From Actinernus sp. WN-2022 (lineage: Eukaryota; Cnidaria; Anthozoa; Actiniaria; Actinernidae), in NCBI GenBank assembly GCA_030867875.1, contig JAOWCC010000019.1, positions 36,561,976 through 36,625,975 on the forward strand: a stretch of DNA of 64,000 nt. The letters are read 5' to 3'. A program made the position numbers and the translations under genes. The notes beneath the pieces are model-generated. The model ran no database searches, was not told the DNA's origin, and worked only from the letters and a program-made list of their open reading frames with translations. This document shows, one piece after another, positions 27,384-39,683 of this stretch. Every line of letters starts with the position of its first letter. Position 1 is the first letter of the stretch.

Positions 27384-28999
27384 ACGCTAGGTATCAGCAA
27401 TGTGATAGATATAAACAGGTACGGTAGATTTGAAAGACTAGTGCGTGTGACTGCATGGGTAAAGCGATTTGTAAGTAACTTGAAGAGAAAAGTCGGTAAA
27501 GAAGAGAAATTTGCAGGTATGTTACAAGTGACAGAGTTGAGCGAAGCAGAAATTGAGTGGGTGAAAGCGGCACAGACAGAGTTAAAGAAACAAGGCAATT
27601 TCAAGCAATTGGAAAAGCTTGGAAAGTGAACTGGAGATCACCGAGGGTGCTGGAATATTGAGATGCGGGGGAAGGCTAGTAAATTCTGACTTAGAATTTG
27701 ACGCTAGGAGGCCGATCATTTTGCCTAAAGACCACAGATTAGCTAAGCTGATTATAGCAGAGTGTCATAGTAGAATTCACCATAGCGGTGTTAGGGCCAC
27801 ACTGGCCGAGCTTAGGTCACGGTACTGGGTACCAAAGGGTAGACAGTTAGTGAAGAAGGTGGTGGGGGGTTGTGTTACGTGTAAGAAGTTGTTAGGCAAG
27901 GCCTATTGCGCGCCACCTACCGCAGCACTTCCGGAGTTCAGAGTGAGAGAGTCACCACCGTTTTCAAAGGTAGGAGTAGACTTCGCGGGACCGATGTACA
28001 CCAAGGGAGCAGGAGGTATGACTAAAGTGTACATAGCTTTATTTTCGTGTTGCGTGACCCGAGCGCTTCACTTGGAACTAGTTGAAGATTTATCAGCAGC
28101 AGCGTTTAGGAGATGTCTGAGGAGATTTGTAGCCAGAAGGGGTACACCCACACTTATAGTGTCAGACAATGCCAAGACATTTCAGGCAACAGAGAAGGCA
28201 TTGAACGAGCTGTTCAGCCACCCAGCAGTTAGAGAGGATCTAGATACTAGGAGAATCGAGTGGAGGTTTAATTGAGAGAGCTCCCTGGTGGGGAGGATTT
28301 TTTGAGAGAATGGTAGGAAATGTTAAGGGATGTCTTAGGAAGGTGTTAGGCAATGCGAGGTTAACGTTCGATGAGCTGCTAACAGCGTTAGTGGGGGTAG
28401 AGGCAACTTTAAATTGCAGGCCGCTAACGTACGAGTACAATGAGGCAGACGAGGAAGTGTTAACACCGTCACATTTGATTTTTGGCCGGCGAATAAAGTC
28501 TATGCCAGATGAACTCGCGGAACCGGACGACGTAGGTAGAGATAGTACTAGTAGCTGCAGGGAGAGGTTTGGATATCTCAGCACTAGATTAGCACATTTT
28601 TGGAGCAGATGGAGAAACGAGTATCTTACAGGACTCAGAGAGTATCATCGTAGTAAGGCAGGTAAAGAGGGAAGAGCTATTCAGATTGGGGACGTAGTGA
28701 CAGTGCAAGAGGACAACAGTAAGAGAGGTAGTTGGAAAATGGCAGTTGTAGAGAGTTTAGTGAAAGGTAGGGATAATGTTGTTAGAGGAGCAAACATCCG
28801 AGTCATCACAAAAGGGAGGCCTATGCGCATGTCCAGACCGGTACAAAAGCTCTATCCTCTTGAGGTAAATAGCGCAAGCGAGAACAGGGCCGAGCTACCG
28901 AGCACGGTAACAGTGGAGGCTCCGATAGTGAGAAGCACTCCAAGGCGCGCAGCAGCTTTAGACGCTAGCTGGAAAACTAGGAGCATGCTTGACTCGTAG
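27384..28999 (+). pseudogene. BEL/Pao integrase and C-terminal region
   Basis: After a linker comes the integrase zinc finger (HSRIHHSGV ... CVTCKKL, about 27765-27890). The catalytic core has the first Asp in VGVDFAGPMY (about 27970) and the second in IVSDNAKTFQA (about 28157). A frameshift near 28270, just before the region of the catalytic Glu, moves the frame to 28310-28999, which holds the TLNCRPLTY and TPSHLIFGR blocks and the C-terminal domain typical of BEL elements (IQIGDVVTVQED). The end of pol is at 28999. Confidence 0.88.
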
Positions 29000-29560
29000 A
29001 CGAGTTAATTTATACCGGTAGTAATTACCATAATGAACGTTAAACAATTACCTTAGAGTTAGCCTTAATTAATTGAAAACGCTCGGATGGTAAAATAGCC
29101 CAGGAAATAGCTATTTTTATGATACAGAAGCGGTAAATTGTAGAAGCTTATGCTATTGGTTTAGTAAGTAAGTAATTAGTTGTCGTAAACTTAATCTTGA
29201 TTGACAAGTACTGTAATCGCATTGAACAAAGGACTCGAATACAAAGAAAGCTTGTAATGCACAGTTAGATCAGAACGCACAGATTGTAATGGAGTGAGGA
29301 CGTAGAAATAAACGAAGAAAACTATCGAAGTATTGTGAAGATTCAGTCTGTGAAACCAGCGACAGCGGAGACTAAGAGCGCGACAAGAGTTCCGCAAAAG
29401 TATCAGATAAGAATAAGAATATATTTATTCATTCAAAGATACCACCAGTGGTACATTTTGATACAAAGATAGCAACAATAACATAATTATGATAACGAAT
29501 AAACTTACAATCCCTTACTAATACAATCAGATATGACAGAGTTTTCGCATCATTGCTTTT
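29000..29560. other. Possible BEL/Pao 3' LTR region
   Basis: No gene seen. The sequence following pol should hold the polypurine tract and 3' LTR, but with the 5' end truncated there is no second LTR to compare, so boundaries cannot be set. It is A/T-rich with several TTAATTAA-like stretches. Confidence 0.35.
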
Positions 29561-29579
29561 TATCTTTTGCTCTCAAGGC

Positions 29580-30969
29580 TGAACCTAGTGTAGAGAAGGA
29601 ACATATACTAGATATGTCCCCACTTCCGATGTATTTATATGGAGTGATGATTGCGAGTCTGCGCTTCGTGAAAGATTTGACAGTGAAAATATTCTTATTA
29701 AGATGAATGATATATTTGATTCACCAAGGTCAAGTGATTTAGAAATAGATTCTTTGGTTAGTAAGTTCACTAATGTTATAGTTAATGTTTCCAAGAACAT
29801 TGCCCAGGTTAAAAGGGGACAAGCTTCGAGAATTAAACAAAGGTCCAAAATTCAAAAGCCCAAGTGGTTTGACAGGAGTTGCCATTCCTTTAAAAAAGAA
29901 TTGAAAAATTTAGGGTATCTAGTTTCAAAATATCCTAATGATCCTTTTTTAAGACTTAAAATTTTCACTACAAAAAAGGATTATAAACGTCTTATAAAAC
30001 GGTTGAAAAGAAACTTTCAAAACGACATGTTAATGGAAGAGAGGAGTCCAAAAGAGTTCTGGAAACTCGTAAACTCGTTAAAATCGCGCCGATCTACAGG
30101 GATTTCAGAGGATGTATCGCCGGCAGAGTGGTATAATTATTTCAAAGATTTAAACAGCGTAACATTTACAACTGAGAGTGCCAGTAACGAAGCACATATT
30201 GTACAGGATTATCGGTTTTGGGCTGCCAATACTAATGACATTTTTGATGTACCCTTTTCTGTTAAAGAAGTCTGTGATATAGCTAAGAAACTCAAGCATA
30301 GAAAAGCGAGTGCTGGAGACTCGGTCAATAACGAAATAATAAAGATCTCTGTGAACGTGTTAGCACCTTACTATGTCAAGCTTTTCAATGCAGTGTTAAC
30401 GCGTGGTGTGTTTCCTCGAGCGTGGTCGGAAGGTTATATCGTGCCAATTCACAAGTCAGGAAGTCGTTTGGATCCTGAGAATTACAGGGGGATCTGCATT
30501 AGCAGTTGTTTGGGTAAATTTTTCACCTTAATTATGAATACCCGTTTCAATGCTTTCTTACATGAGAATGATATTTTGAATAAATGTCAAATCGGTTTTC
30601 GGCATGGGTTCAGGACGTCCGACAATGTGCTGGTTTTGAAAACCCTAATTGATTTCTACAAAAGCCGTCAGAAACCATTGTTTGCATGTTTCATCGATTT
30701 TAGGAAGGCTTATGATAGTGTGTGGAGAGTGTTTATTTTTCAAATTGATTCAATATGGTTGTAGTAGAAAGTTTATGCAGATCCTGTTAAGTATGTACTC
30801 CTCTGTTAAATCGGCGGTTAAATTATCCCACGGGGTAACTCATTTCTTTCAATCGTTCATTGGAGTTAAGCAGGGATGTAATCTCAGCCCCACTTTGTTC
30901 AATGTTTTCATAAACGATATCCCGGAAATCTTCAACGCGCCATCTTGTGATTCGGTAACGTTAGGGGAT
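29580..30969 (+). pseudogene. Non-LTR retrotransposon, 5' half of the reverse transcriptase ORF
   Basis: The reading runs from about 29580 through a linker with KPKWFDRSCHSFKKELKN (about 29850) into the reverse transcriptase: AGDSVNNEIIK, YIVPIHKSGSRLDPENYRGI (about 30438), GFRHGFRTSDN, FIDFRKAYDSVWR (catalytic Asp, about 30695) and GVKQGCNLSPTLFNVFINDI (about 30864). A frameshift near 30740 splits it. It is interrupted at 30970 by the ISL2EU-like element and continues at 39684. The 5' end is truncated and no endonuclease domain is in view. Clade uncertain. Confidence 0.82.
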
Positions 30970-31087
30970 ATTCTTGGTTTTCACCCACGTGACCTAAGCC
31001 CTTGACAACCGTTGCTATCCGCCATTCTGGAGTCCATCGAAGCGTAAACACTGACTCGCGAAGCAGTAAACATAACAGTTTCTCGAG

Positions 31088-32656
31088 ATGGTTTTGTGTA
31101 TTATAGTTGGCTGTAGCACTAGAACTAGCAATAAGGACGGCATAGGACTGTTTCGTATACCTGCAGTTGTCCATAATCAAGGAGAAGAATACAAAAAACT
31201 CACTCAAGACCGAAGAAACGCCTGGATTTTGGCGGTGAGTCGAGACGATACTGAGACGAAAGACATCTTGAACACCGAGAGAGTCTGTGGCAAGCATTTC
31301 ATTTCGGGGAAGCCTGCCTTGCCTTGGGATAAATATAACAAGGACTGGAAGCCCACCCAAAACCTCGGGAAGACAGAGTACCGAAAGAAAGACCTTGGGG
31401 TTGCAGAGAGGAAAGCTGAAAGGGTCAAGCTTCGAGGACAAGTCCGCGAGCAGGAGCGTGAAGCACAACGAATTCGAGAGCAAGAGATCCTCGAAGAACA
31501 AGAGCGCGAAGCACAACGAATTCGAGAGCAAGAGATCCTCAAAGAACAAGAGCATGATGCACGATTTGAGTGCCAGGAATTTCTCGATCAGCTAGAAGAG
31601 GCAGGAGCAAAGCGGCTAAGACTGAATGAAAATGGCGACCATGTTGCAAACATAGACTTTGTTTCAGCGTCTGACCAAATGAACTCTATGACTTCTGACT
31701 CAGCAGCGGATGCCCATACACAAACAGAAGAGTTTGATTATATGTTCAGAAGGAGTGAATATCAAGCACCAAATCGCGAGTACTTCAAATCTGACGAAAA
31801 AGTTCGTTTCTACACTGGAATGCCGTCTTACGAAGTTCTTATGGTCGTGTTTGATCATGTGGCCTCGCATGTTTCTCGTGACACTCAAGCCCTTGATCGA
31901 TTTCAAGAATTTGTGCTGGTGTTGATGAAACTAAGACTGAACGTTCCATTCCAGGACCTTGCCAACTATTTCGAGGATTTTTGTCCACTGGATGGTTGTC
32001 ATGGACACCAGACTAAAGAACATGATTTACTGGCCTGAGAGGATGAACTTTGGGCAACAATGCCTATGTGTTTCCAGTATTCCTTTGGAAAGAAAGTGAC
32101 AGTTGTGATTGACTGTTTTGAGGTCTTTATTAACAGACCATCAAATATTTTGGCAAGGGCTCAAACATTTTCCAACTACAAACACCACAACACTATCAAA
32201 GTCCTGATTGGTATCACCCCTCAAGGAAGTGTTTGCTATGTCTCCGAGGCTTGGGGAGGAAGGACCTCTGACAAGTTCCTTACAGAAAATTGCGGTTTTT
32301 TAGATCAACTCTTGCCGGGAGATATGGTAATGGCAGACAGGGGGTTCACAATAACTGAAAGTGTGGGACTCCAGCAGGCTAGACTTGTCATGCCTGCATT
32401 CACCAAAGGGAAGACTCAACTGGACCCAGTCGATGTAGAACGTACTAGAGGGATAGCTAATGTACGCATCCATGTGGAAAGAGTGATTGGTCTATTGCGA
32501 AGAAAATATACCATCCTGCAAAGCATCTTACCAACAGACTTCCTGGCATGTAACCCTGATGGACCACCTGACTCTCAAATCCCAATGATTGACCGTATGA
32601 TTAGGGTTTGCTCTGCTCTTGTAAATTTCTGTCCACCAATAATTCCTTTTGACTAG
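31088..32656 (+). pseudogene. THAP-domain DDE_4 transposase, frameshifted
   Basis: ATG at 31088. An N-terminal THAP zinc finger (CIIVGC, with CGKHF about 58 residues in) binds the element ends. A coiled-coil stretch follows with two exact-period copies of a 16-aa repeat (QEREAQRIREQEIL). The DDE_4 nuclease has Asp in VIDCFEVF (about 32110), Asp in MADRGF (about 32333) and Glu in HVERVIG (about 32473). Between 31990 and 32065 the frame changes, breaking the link between the helical region and the nuclease. The gene would cut and paste the 8.7 kb element if whole. Confidence 0.82.
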
Positions 32657-32670
32657 TGTATGGACTTGGA

Positions 32671-32792
32671 GCTTGTTTACATGAGGAAGCCTAGTCCTGC
32701 TTAGATTCTCCTAGTCAAATAAATTTTACAAAGTTTTGTACATTTCAACCAGTACAGAGCTGGCCCAGCTAGCCTGCCTCATGTAAACAAGC
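32671..32792. repeat. Small inverted repeat behind the THAP transposase
   Basis: GCTTGTTTACATGAGG (32671-32686) and CCTCATGTAAACAAGC (32777-32792) are perfect 16-bp inverted repeats about 90 bp apart. Between them is an AATAAA (about 32721) that could end the transposase transcript. Confidence 0.65.
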
Positions 32793-33332
32793 CCCCACAC
32801 ATAGGAATAGGGGGCATTTCTGATATGGAACTAACTGTGAGTTGAAAAAAAAGTGCTTAGTTTTATAGTGCGACATCTTCAACTGGGGCTACCTGAGTAT
32901 TTTGAGCTAACAATTGTTTTGATGTTGTTTATTTTGCTAGAAAATCCAAATTAAGCAATGCCAATATCATTTTTCTCTGTTGTAGTGAAAAGATTCTTAC
33001 AAATAGAGTTTTAGCTGTTTTACTTTGAAATGCAAACACCATTATACTTAGTTTGCTCAAAATCTATATGATAGGCTGAAAAGCCATATTTTATCTCAAA
33101 ATGTTTGAAAGATATACAAAAACGCATCTGAGTTCTTAATTATTTATTTCAGGTGTGTTATGTCGGACAGCTTATATGCAAATTTGACTGGGACATCTAT
33201 TTTGTAGAGTGGTTTCTAAAAAGCTGTGTACCAATTAACTACATATTTCACTTTGTTTTGCTCTAATATATTGTTGACTATTACTCTGAATTTTACCAGG
33301 AGGTCTGATTGATCAAAAATCCATGTCATTAA

Positions 33333-34684
33333 AGGAGCTCATTCAACCAAGATGCATTGCGAGCTCAAATTTCTCGAACCGCCATTTTCGGGGCCCCCGA
33401 TAATGGCTCTGGAGAGCTTCTTGAAACAAATCCTATTCCATCGGTCTCACAGGGGCATACCAGTTGATTACTTATAGGGGAAAATGTTCCTTATTTATTA
33501 GCTTTTGTGTTCAGTCATATATTTCCGAATTTTCACCTGCCAGGGGAAGTATTGAACGTACTCTGGAGTCGCCTTTGGTCAGTGAAATTATTACTAGAGC
33601 CTGTACTGGAGTTAGCCGACTGTTTGATCGTAATTCCTACAGTTTATCCAATCCAGGGCCTTTCTACATTGGCTTGATCGGCCCGTAGACCTAAATGACA
33701 AGAAATTTAAAGGTCAGAAGAGCTGAGCCTTTTGCTTATCATTATCGGACACTTACAACATCTAAAGCAAATTGCTTTGACTGAAGACTTGAGTACGCGG
33801 TACACGCGCGGTACATGCAAGATTACAAATCTCGCAGTTTCTCTCTTAGTCTTATAATCTTGGTTTTCGCTCAATGTACATGAACAACGCTGAGACAATT
33901 AAAGTAAGTAAAAGTGAAATGTTGTGTTGATATCTGCATGAGCGGCTGTAACGTGGAACCTATTTTATAAATGTTTCTTTGCTGATGAATAAAGTTCAAT
34001 CAAGTGCCGCTGGGCGCTCAGAAAACTGATCGAATTTTTTTTACCCAGCATATCCAATGTACGATTAACGGAAGTCAAGGGGCTTTTAAAATGACACAAA
34101 CCGGCTGAAATTCAGGCTAACAAACAATAACATTATACGGATTCGATTCCTCAAATTTGATTTCAAATTTGCATATTGCATTGGCGAGTCGAGAACGCGC
34201 GGACCTAAATGAACACAAATAGAATGTGGCAAACAGTACTTCATCATTTCAAACCAGCATTTTGGCAGGGACAACCTAGCCATTTTCTTTCGACTACACG
34301 TTATTGCATGCACAAGCCTAGAAAGGAAAGAACTCTAAATGTATAACGCTATCCTAGAATTGATTAATTTCCTTGCCACACGATCTGCATCGCTGGAACT
34401 TGGTCCAGAAGTTGGACAAGTTGGTTCGCTAGATCGAGCATGAGATCGATTGCTAGCATCATGTCGAGGATTTTTTATCGGAGAACCGTAGTAATTCCAC
34501 TCATTCTATTATATTTCTTCAAGTATAAAGGCAACCGATCTACCCGCCGATGTTAAACTCGTAAAGTCTATTTATAAAAAGCCCGATATCACATTTTCTG
34601 ATTGGCAGCTGTCCGATTTCAAGTAGTTTCCCGTATGAAAACAATAACAGTGACTCGCAATGCATCTTGGTTGAATGAGCTCCT
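33333..34684. mobile_element. TTAA-flanked non-autonomous element 1 (piggyBac type)
   Basis: Terminal inverted repeats AGGAGCTCATTCAACCAAGA (33333) and its complement ending at 34684, at least 30 bp, flanked by TTAA at 33329-33332 and 34685-34688. TTAA duplication is the signature of piggyBac. No transposase coding is present, only scattered short frames. Confidence 0.82.
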
Positions 34685-34688
34685 TTAA

Positions 34689-36379
34689 GGTTACCGTATA
34701 CCTTCGCGGCATGTTTTTTTTAAAAAAAATGTTTTGTAATTCTTTTGAAATTGATGGATTGATCTTCATCTTTCCGAAAAAAATTTTTTTAAACATGCAA
34801 AAGTTTGCGAGATATTAGAAAAAAACGTAATTTGAAGGAAAGTAAATAAATCGCTTAGGCGTGATAAATCCCTCTGATCCCATTACGTGCCAAAGGCACC
34901 CCGCTGATTTTTTGCGGGAAACTACATCCGGACCTTCAGAGTTCAGACTCGCAGTGAGCCGTGACTCGTGAGTTCAGTGAATTTATAGCGTTTAATTTAC
35001 CGGTATATCGATCGTGGATATGTCCAGAAGAGAAAAGAATAATGCATGGATAAAAGGTAAAAAATAAAAAGGACAGGCCCCAAGAAGATTCAAGAGAATG
35101 AGCTCGAGAAGGAACAAAGTTTCAATACGGAGAAGAAAGTGATGCGGCTCGTGGTTCGAACAGCCTTCATGTTCGACGACTCCCACTTCGAGTTCTATTA
35201 GTATTACAACTCAGACGGAAATCTGCTCAGCTAGTAGGCTTAAACTTTTGCCAGGTACAAGAAAAGAGACGGAAGATTCATAGAGTAGCAGCGAGTCCGT
35301 ATCCGACTCCGATTCTAACTGATGTCTTGCAATTGGGTGACTCGCAGTTTCCAACCTGGGCCGTGGTCAATCCAGGAGTTCTAAATCGTGAACTTGAGCG
35401 AAGTTCAGCCGGTCGATTTTGCGGAACTGAAGGAATCATCGCAGCTAACATAGCAGGTTTAGGATCAACATCAACGTTCGGAGCACGAGGTTGCCTGCCA
35501 CTCGCTTTTCCCTTCGCTCTTGGTTGCGGCGTTGCCTTTCGACGCAATTTAGTTTTCGATATCCGGCCCTCTCCCTTCTTGGTACAACCCGTTGATTTAC
35601 CTTTCTTTTTCCCCTTTTGCGTATTATCTCTAGTTTTGGCCATAACACAACGCTCTTTTGAATATTTGTGACACGACACTAGTATGTATGTTTCTTATGC
35701 AATTTGAGCCACGTACTAATTTCCCGCGAATTTCTGGACTTGATTCATAAGCTCCGGGGATCCTTACATATAATTGGCTGGTTGGTTTAAGTGTTGACGT
35801 TTGCTTTGATGAGGTGTGATGTGTTTCCTAACCTTCAGAAGCCAAAAACGCCGATAGATTTTTATGCGTATTCACTGTCTTTGGGTGAATTTATAGGGTA
35901 TGAAGACTTGTCAGATCTTGATGAAACTTGGCCTAGTGTTAGAGGAGCTACATATGAACCAAAGTGTGTGAGCGTTTAGCGATATTTTAATTATTTTTCT
36001 TATAAGAGTACTTGCCGTGATGAAACACAGAAACTATTTCGATTGAAACTTTGAAGATGAATTGCATTTGAACAAAGTAAACTATTAAAAAACGCTCACA
36101 CACTTTGACAGGCCATCATGTGCTGATTGACATTATGCAGCGGAATCGTCCGTAGGCGCGAATGCGGAGGGACATAAATTCACTTCTGTGAGACTCGTCT
36201 TTTTTGCGTTTGTTGCCTTAGCATTTACTGAAAATGTAATATTTGTGCAAAGAAAAACATTTCAGCGCATTCTACATTATATAACCTTTCCAGTGATATA
36301 TAGGTTTCTATACTTTCCTTTAAAATGATGCGCGTGCGATTTTATTTGCGAGAGACACCCGCGAAGGTATACGGTAACC
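34689..36379. mobile_element. TTAA-flanked non-autonomous element 2, abutting element 1
   Basis: Terminal inverted repeats GGTTACCGTATACCTTCGCG at 34689 and the complement ending at 36379, flanked by TTAA at 34685-34688 and 36380-36383. It shares the middle TTAA with element 1. It holds short frames of unclear value: 35278-35679 on the minus strand, Lys/Arg-rich (KGKKKGKSTGCTKKGEGR), and 35791-35979 on the plus strand. A 24-base stretch in the tail (AACCAAAGTGTGTGAGCG) recurs inverted near 36090. Confidence 0.82.
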
Positions 36380-36479
36380 TTAACCAAGCCAAAAAAAATA
36401 TGCGTAATATATGGTACAACTCATAGCATTTCAGGGATGTGAAATTTTGTTTCTGTGATGATATTACTAAAAATGTGGA

Positions 36480-37532
36480 AACATCAATTTTCCCATTTCT
36501 AAGACATGTTGCCAAATGTGGTCGCATTCTTGAAACATCAATTGTCATATGAGTGGGGTCCTCTCCAAAAGTAAGGCATGTTGCTGTGGCGATAGCAAAC
36601 ACACCACAATCACTTCCATTACTTTGTTGTTGTGTTGGTACATACACCAGATCCCCAAGTTTACCACCTAGCATATCTTGGATCTGTTCCTCAACCTCTG
36701 ATAGGATAACATTGTTATACAGGCTGTCAAAAAGATGCACAATGCCTGGTTGACATCCAATCGAGCTGACACACACCCAATGATCACTGCCTGTGTGCAG
36801 TATTTGAACAAATTCTCCATTGACTATATCAAAATTTCGTGCAGGACCTAGAGTGGTACGCTGGAATCCGTCTATTAATGGATTATGTTGCTGTAATAGC
36901 ACTTGGGCTTGCTGTATGATGTTACAATCAAGCCAGCCTGTCGAACTGTTGATTATATCAAAGTCACTTTGTGTGAGATTGCCAAGTACACCGGTTTTGT
37001 TTGTTGCACCCACAGATACACCTGTGACTTTTGCCTGATCATCCTCAGTTTCACTACTTGACGAGCTAGAATAAGAAGCATAAGTGGTAGCCTTCAGTTT
37101 TGCAGTTTTGGATTTCCTGCAAGCTGGGCATTGCCAAGTGGTCTTGGAATTGTTAGGCATTCTCTTGAGGCCAAGGCAAGGGATGTGAAAAAACTTCCCA
37201 CTTGTACAGTTCTGATTGTGGCACTGCACCAGTTTGTCATGTAGTGTGGCTTTGACACTACAGATACAGATACTGTCACATTGCGAAGCGGCCTTGTTTA
37301 CAACAGACTGCTGGGATTTGCTCATAGCCACGGACTTGCCCTTCCCTCGTTTAAACTGGGGCAACCTGCTACAATTTGGGCAGTACCATGTTTTTGGCAT
37401 GGTAACTGAGTCCAGGGCCAAACAGGATTTGTGGAACTCCTTGTAAGGGCAGTCAGTGTTGCTGCAAGTAACAGTTGTCTTGCCTGATTCAGCTCGGCAG
37501 AAACAGATTCCACCATCCTTGGGCATTGACAA
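36480..37532 (-). pseudogene. Two PHD-like fingers plus Ulp1/C48 peptidase-like domain
   Basis: Reading from 37532 (MSMPKDGGICFCRAE), two Cys/His modules of the PHD type (CFCRAESGKT ... WYCPNC and CICSVKATLH ... WQCPAC) are followed by a Ser-rich linker and a Ulp1-like cysteine peptidase: His in SDHWVCVSS, Asp in LFDSLYNN, Gln/Cys in QQQSNGSDCGVFA. In SUMO/ubiquitin-like proteases this triad cleaves isopeptide bonds. The frame runs on into the terminal repeat of element 2, so the natural C-terminus is lost. The 5' side is cut by the CR1-like LINE. It may be the back part of the second ISL2EU gene that begins at 39537. Confidence 0.7.
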
Positions 37533-37539
37533 AATGTAT

Positions 37540-39229
37540 CGTTACAGCAAGTATCTGACATTATTACTGCCTCTAAAGTCAAATCCTGCCCACTCGACCC
37601 AGTTCCTGTGTTGGTTCTTAAGGAATGTTTACCTGTTTTATTACAGGTCATGACTGATATTATTAACAGCTCGATTGATTCGGCTATAATGCCAGACAAT
37701 TTTAAGTTAGCTCTCTTAAATCCACTCCTCAAGAAGTCACATCTTGATTTCGAGGTTTATGCCAATTTTAGGCCCATCTCTAATTTAATGTTCATGGCCA
37801 AGCTCACTGAAAAAGTGGTAGCTTTACAATTAATTGATTATATCGTAAACAATGATCTTGATGAAATGTTTCAATCGGCATATAAACAATTTTATAGTAC
37901 AGAGACTGCCCTTGTGAGGGTGAATAATGACATTCTTAGTATGCTTGATAATCACCGCAGTGTTATTCTACTTTTACTAGATTTATCTGCGGCCTTCGAC
38001 ACTGTCGACCATGGTATCTTGCTCGATAGGTTAGCATCCCGTTTCGGTGTAACAGATTCTGCTCTTGCTTGGTTTAAATGATATCTAAGTAATAGATATC
38101 AATTTGTCGCCATTAGGGGCGAAAAGTCTACAAATCGTCCACTGACCTGCGGAGTAGCTCAAGGTTCCGTATTAGGACCAATTTTATATCTTCTTTATAC
38201 TTCGCCACTCGGGGACATCGTGAGACAATACAGTATGGGGTTTCATTTTTACGCTGATGACACACAACTGTATTTGTCTTTCGATTCCCAAGATGTCGAA
38301 GACCAAGCGTTATCTACTGCTAAAATCGAAGCATACGTTCGCGATATAGACAAGTGGATGTTGTTAAATAAGTTAAAGCTTAATAGAGACAAAACTGAGC
38401 TTCTTGTAATCAGCTCAACGTATCGTCCTCGGGCATGCCTGAATTCTATTTCAGTAGGCGATCATGATGTTTTGCAATCATCTAAAGCAAGGAATATTGG
38501 TGTAGTATTTGATGATGGCTTATCTTTTGAACAACACGTTATGTCGATATGTAAATCTGCATATTTTCACCTTAGAAAGTTAACTAAAATTAGGGATTAT
38601 CTATCTAATGATTGTGTAGAAACATTAGTCCATGCTTTCGTAACTTGCAGATTGGACAATTGTAATGCATTGCTCTATGGGCTGCCTAAATATCTCGTTC
38701 AGAGGCTGCAATCGGTCCAAAATTGTGCAGCACGTCTTGTCACTCGTACGTTTAAGTTCGCACATATTACGCCTGTGCTTCGGGAACTTCACTGGCTTCC
38801 CATAGAGCAGCGTATTATATTTAAGATTCTCCTCTTAACCTATAAGTCTTTAAATAATCTAGCACCGTCATACGTTAGTGATCTTCTTCATATTTACTCT
38901 CCGAGAAGGAATCTTAGGTCATGTAGTCAGCACTTTCTTATAGTACCAAAATCGAGCTTGAAGAGTTATGGCGATAGGATGTTCTCGGTGGCCGCCCCAA
39001 AACTTTGGAACAATCTTCCTTTAGAAATAAGACTAAGTGACTCGGTTTCTGTTTTTAAATCTCGTTTAAAGACATACCTTTTTAAGAAAACTTATTTTTA
39101 ATCACATGGTTGTATATTTCTTAGTAATGTGTTTTTAACTTTTTAGTATTTTAACTTTTTAGTAGTTATTAATATATAGGAATTGTAAAGCGCCATAGGG
39201 CAGTTAGTGTATATGGCGCTATATAAATG

Positions 39230-39261
<32 letters not shown>
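37540..39261 (+). mobile_element. CR1/L2-like LINE, 5'-truncated
   Basis: A reverse transcriptase in several frames: NFRPISNLMFMAKLTEKV (about 37763), LLLDLSAAFDTVDHGILL (catalytic Asp, about 37975), TCGVAQGSVLGPILY (about 38150) and FYADDTQLYLSF (catalytic pair, about 38245). The C-terminal part 38220-39101 is one open frame with VHAFVTCRLDNCNALLYGLP. In-frame stops at about 38079 and earlier shifts show decay. The 3' end has GGCGCTATATAAAT and an (ATT)n tail at 39233-39261, the tail style of CR1/L2 elements. It inserted within the ISL2EU-like element. Confidence 0.85.
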
Positions 39262-39264
<3 letters not shown>

Positions 39265-39537
39265 TAAGATTTTATATGCCTTAAATTGTTGCTTCGTGTA
39301 ATAACTGGTCTCCAATACCAGGTACGAGACCAAATCCGTGGCTTCGATTGGTGGTAAACAGTCGGGATCGAACTGATCGCTTGGGATGCTTGCGGGGTCA
39401 ACACCAACCAGCGAAACTTTTTGTAAATATCTCCTCTTTATGTGGCTGTCGAGACTTTTTGCGTATTCAGAGAGAACTGGAACAACTTTAGCAAGGTCTT
39501 CCAAGTCATCCTTGGCTTTGTCTTTCGGCAGATCCAT
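39262..39537 (-). pseudogene. Start of the second ISL2EU gene (YqaJ-associated protein), cut by the LINE
   Basis: ATG at 39537, MDLPKDKAKDDLEDLAKV, then DSHIKRRYLQKVSLVGVDP and LETSYYTKQQFKAYK, ending at the tail of the CR1-like LINE. I recognise this start from proteins in cnidarian ISL2EU-like elements that continue into a SWIM-like finger and a YqaJ-type nuclease. Those domains are absent here; the LINE lies where they should be. Together with 36480-37532 it suggests one gene with its middle deleted. Confidence 0.6.
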
Positions 39538-39683
39538 GGAAAAATGAGGCTCGAAAAGTTCAGAACAGCGTAGATTTCATATAGAGTTGGAGTGGATTTG
39601 CATACATTACACAGCGAGTGTTGGACTCCAACATGGCGGCCGCCCAAATATGGAAAGCCTGTGACGTCACGTGAAAACCAAGA

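Larger units (their letters stand above)
30972..39683. mobile_element. ISL2EU-like (THAP / DDE_4) DNA transposon, 8.7 kb with internal insertions
   Basis: Ends TCTTGGTTTTCAC (30972) and GTGAAAACCAAGA (ending 39683) with further partial inverted similarity (GGAGTCCA at about 31029 and TGGACTCC near 39627). AT lies on both sides (30970-30971 and 39684-39685). Removing the element with one AT makes the flanking LINE frame continuous. It carries a THAP-DDE transposase near the left end and, near the right end on the minus strand, the start of a second gene like the YqaJ-associated protein of such elements. The centre is filled with later insertions. Confidence 0.85.

Noticed and set aside
33464..33688. 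Gene inside TTAA element 1
   Set aside because: A 74-codon frame with no domain, non-coding composition and no start context.
35278..35679. A Lys/Arg-rich 133-aa protein in TTAA element 2
   Set aside because: Kept only as a remark: low-complexity basic composition, overlapping open frames on both strands and no splice or domain evidence.
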